Shown here: one piece after another, positions 9,733 to 11,994 of the stretch
How the letters are laid out: each line of letters begins with the position of its first letter
Position numbering within the stretch: position 1 is the first letter of the stretch
NCBI GenBank assembly: GCA_017161665.1
Contig: JADFCT010000072.1
Coordinates: 1 to 11,994, forward strand
Reading direction: 5' to 3'
Source of the DNA: Candidatus Sumerlaeota bacterium
Lineage (GTDB): Bacteria > Sumerlaeota > Sumerlaeia > JADFCT01
Length of the DNA: 11,994 nt
Notes under the pieces: generated by a model
The model's database searches: none
Told to the model about the DNA's origin: nothing
The model's input: the letters and a program-made list of their open reading frames with translations, nothing else
Position numbers and translations under genes: made by a program

Positions 9733-11994
9733 ATGCGCGCAAAACCTTTAATTCTGATTCCAATTCTATTCCTCCTGATTCGAAACACGGCAGCCGATAG
9801 CGTGATTAGTTTCAACGAAATTATGTACAATCCTTTGACCGAGGGTAACACCCTCGAATGGGTGGAACTGCATAACCAGATGGCCATCGACATGGATATC
9901 TCCGACTGGCGTCTGGATGGGGGTATCGATTATCATTTTCCCGACAGGACAATTATCCCCGCACAGGGCTATCTGGTCGTCGCGAAGGACCCGACCATCC
10001 TGGCCGCTAACACCGATTGTACTGACGCAATGGGCCCCTTCCAAGGCAACCTGTCCAACGGTGGCGAGACACTCCGCCTCCTGAATAACAGCGACCGCAT
10101 CATGGATGAGATTGCCTATGACGATGGGGGCGAGTGGCCCGCGGCGCCGGACGGAACCGGGTTCAGCCTGGCCAAAAGATCGCCAATCTCAAGTTCAGGC
10201 AAACCAGCCAATTGGACTGCCAGCAAGGAATTCAATGGCTCGCCTGGCGCCGAAAACTTCCCCACCGCCGAATCCGCGATTACCCGAAGCACTCTCATCA
10301 ACACGATGGGCGCATGGCGCTATAGGGACACGGGCGAAGCCCCCGACGCGGACTGGCACAGCCCGACAACCGATGAGTCGCTCTGGTCCAAAGGCTACGC
10401 GGCTTTTTTCAGCAAGGGCTCCGCCATGTCCACCGTGACGATGCTGGCGGATAACTTCAACGCCTCAACCTTCAGCCGGGACATCAACATTGATCTTGGC
10501 GCCAGACAAACCGGCATTTTCACTCCATTGAACTATGACGAAACGCCCAGCGCTCAGTTCGGCCAATCCAACGACGACGCGACTCAGATTAATTCCACGT
10601 TGGCGCCGGGCCAACTGCTCTTAACTCCCGATGCTTCGGTCAATCCGCGCGTTTACGTCTCACCCCATTATGATTTTTCAGCCATCTCCTATTTTTCAAT
10701 TTCCTTGGCCGTCGATGCCGTTTTGGACGATACCACCAGCGAGGATTGGGCGGGGTTGGTTTTTGGCTCTTCGGAAGTCGCTGAGGATATGGCTGGCGAT
10801 GGCATGGGTCTTTTGTTTCGGAGTAATGGCGGGTATCAGGTTTGGGATAATGGCCGTTTAATACGAAGCGAGGCGGCGGGAGCCCTTCCGACCGGCCGCC
10901 TCCAAGTGACGGTCGAAGCGCGCGATGGGATTGTGAAACTCTTTATTAATGGAATCCGCAAGTCCATCGGCGCCACCGGAATGGATCTGGAGCGCCAAGG
11001 TCTGAGCGCCGGCCATGTCACCTTGATGGCAAGCTGTGATACCGGCGCCAGCCATCACGCCTTCGATAATCTGCGAATCAAGGGCGCCTATACCGAACCC
11101 GACATTCCCAATCTTTTCAGCACGAAGATGGATGTCGCGGGGAATAAACTCATGCCCGGCGACCAGGATTTGCATTACCTCAATGCCGCTACGAATCTGC
11201 CGACAATCGCCATGCAGGCCCATCCGGCCTGGGCGGCCGAAGATACGCAGTCCGGATGGATTGGCCTCTCGCCGCAAGGCACAAGAGACGAACCGCCCGG
11301 ACAGTATCATTTCACAACGACCTTTGACCTGGACGGCGCGGACGATTCCACGGCGCGGATCCGCTTTCGCGTCGCCGTGGACAATACCCTGAACGCCGTT
11401 CTGATCAATGGCATCAACACGAATATCACCACGGCCGGCCATAGCGCCTTCAGCGGTCCCTTTACCATCAGCAATGGCTTTCTCCCCGGGCATAACGAAC
11501 TCCAGTTTCGTTTCACCAACGAGGGGTCCACGCCCAATCCAATGGGATTGCGGCTGGAAATGAATGGCCTTGTCGAGCGAAACACCAATGTGACCCAGAT
11601 CCTTCCGGGGAGCGGCGTCTATTACTTCCGCAAGGATTTTTCCTATGACTATGATCCATCCGATCATATCGCACTTTATCTGAACTATCGGGTGAATGAC
11701 GGCGCGGTGTTCTATTTAAACGGCAACGAAGTTCTTCGCGTCAATTTGCCGAGCGGGCCCATTGCCCCAGACACGCCTGCCATCACGAACCTCACGAATC
11801 CCGACTTCAGTGGTCCGGTCGCTGTGTCGGCAGAAGCGCTGATCCCTGGAATCAATGTGCTGGCTGTGGAACTGCACGACTCCAACCCTTCCAGCGACGA
11901 CATGTTTTTCGATATGGAACTCAGCGCCAAGCGAACGCCGGAAGAACAAAGACTGCCTCCCATCACCATCAATGAAATCCAGTCCGCTTTGAAC
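9733..11994 (+). CDS. Large secreted lamin-tail-domain protein, 3' end cut off by window
   Basis: Frame 1 is open from ATG 9733 through the last base (754 codons, no stop). The start is backed by GAGGA at 9721-9725, seven bases upstream, and by a signal peptide (MRAKPLILIPILFLLI, probable cut after NTAA, residue 21). LTD at about 24-140: VISFNEIMYNP, EWVELHN, ISDWRLDGG, FPDRTIIPAQGYLVVAKD, GNLSNGGETLRL. Then a WRYRDTGEAPDADW segment (195-208); an ADNFNASTFSRDIN segment (239-252); a LamG-like beta-sandwich, about 305-450; a beta-galactosidase-type jelly-roll with DNTLNAVLINGIN (550-562); and YYFRKDF to DGAVFYLNGNEVLRVNLPSG to INVLAVELHD (630-716), another jelly-roll. A second LTD begins at 743 (PITINEI) and is cut off. 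Such proteins often go on to a CotH kinase-like domain and a sorting tail, which would lie beyond the window; that is inference. Divergent from the giant protein, with which it shares the LTD type. Confidence 0.93.
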   Translation, partial: MRAKPLILIPILFLLIRNTAADSVISFNEIMYNPLTEGNTLEWVELHNQMAIDMDISDWRLDGGIDYHFPDRTIIPAQGYLVVAKDPTILAANTDCTDAMGPFQGNLSNGGETLRLLNNSDRIMDEIAYDDGGEWPAAPDGTGFSLAKRSPISSSGKPANWTASKEFNGSPGAENFPTAESAITRSTLINTMGAWRYRDTGEAPDADWHSPTTDESLWSKGYAAFFSKGSAMSTVTMLADNFNASTFSRDINIDLGARQTGIFTPLNYDETPSAQFGQSNDDATQINSTLAPGQLLLTPDASVNPRVYVSPHYDFSAISYFSISLAVDAVLDDTTSEDWAGLVFGSSEVAEDMAGDGMGLLFRSNGGYQVWDNGRLIRSEAAGALPTGRLQVTVEARDGIVKLFINGIRKSIGATGMDLERQGLSAGHVTLMASCDTGASHHAFDNLRIKGAYTEPDIPNLFSTKMDVAGNKLMPGDQDLHYLNAATNLPTIAMQAHPAWAAEDTQSGWIGLSPQGTRDEPPGQYHFTTTFDLDGADDSTARIRFRVAVDNTLNAVLINGINTNITTAGHSAFSGPFTISNGFLPGHNELQFRFTNEGSTPNPMGLRLEMNGLVERNTNVTQILPGSGVYYFRKDFSYDYDPSDHIALYLNYRVNDGAVFYLNGNEVLRVNLPSGPIAPDTPAITNLTNPDFSGPVAVSAEALIPGINVLAVELHDSNPSSDDMFFDMELSAKRTPEEQRLPPITINEIQSALN

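Noticed and set aside
9192..9893. Open frame of 233 codons on the minus strand
   Set aside because: It overlaps the strong start, signal peptide and LTD of the plus-strand gene and reads through the palindromic repeats. Its 'FASSRHCA'-like text is what such repeats translate to.
1..11994. CRISPR array, tRNA/rRNA genes, insertion sequence or phage/defence system
   Set aside because: No regularly spaced direct repeats, no cloverleaf-like sequence recognised, and no transposase, integrase, nuclease or toxin motifs in any credible reading frame.

Overview
The window looks like chromosomal DNA from an uncultured, moderately GC-rich Gram-negative-type bacterium with large secreted multidomain proteins and many prepilin-like proteins. 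The combination of pseudopilins ending in a 'Y(D/N)xTNGTxSxG' motif, lamin-tail-domain (LTD) exoproteins, LamG/PKD/Calx-beta modules and dockerin-like tails is what I would expect from lineages such as Hydrogenedentota, Sumerlaeota, Planctomycetota or Verrucomicrobiota. No marker gene is present, so this placement is only an inference.

Layout. (1) 1-399, plus: C-terminal end of a pseudopilin-like protein. (2) 400-639: gap with a small hairpin and a weak candidate promoter. (3) 640-2394, plus: a complete SulP anion transporter with a STAS domain. (4) 2526-3122, minus: a complete pseudopilin, convergent with sulP. (5) 3123-3251: a short gap holding a perfect 17-bp inverted repeat. (6) 3252-8783, minus: one 1843-residue secreted mosaic protein. 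(7) 8784-9732: about 950 bp with no convincing gene but many stem-loops, a short tandem GC repeat and a 12-bp inverted repeat, lying between two divergent large genes. (8) 9733-11994, plus: a second secreted LTD protein that runs off the right edge.

The giant protein carries, in order: a signal peptide, an unrecognised ~190-residue module (copy 1), PKD, module copy 2, PKD, module copy 3, Calx-beta, a galactose-binding-like domain, Calx-beta, a LamG-like domain, LTD, a Pro/Thr linker, a run of Asp-rich calcium-loop motifs, and a duplicated dockerin-like tail. Most of these are adhesion, carbohydrate-binding or calcium-binding folds, and I see no enzyme active site.

The likely common theme of both sides is the cell surface: two very large exported LTD proteins transcribed divergently from one control region, with a pseudopilin just downstream of and co-directional with one of them. 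A functional link between the pseudopilin and the giant protein rests only on this arrangement. The SulP transporter has no visible partner. The most original observations are the thrice-repeated unrecognised module, the unusual dockerin-like repeat (NNLDAIIxFNWTLGNV twice), the intercistronic perfect hairpin, and the hairpin-rich divergent gap.
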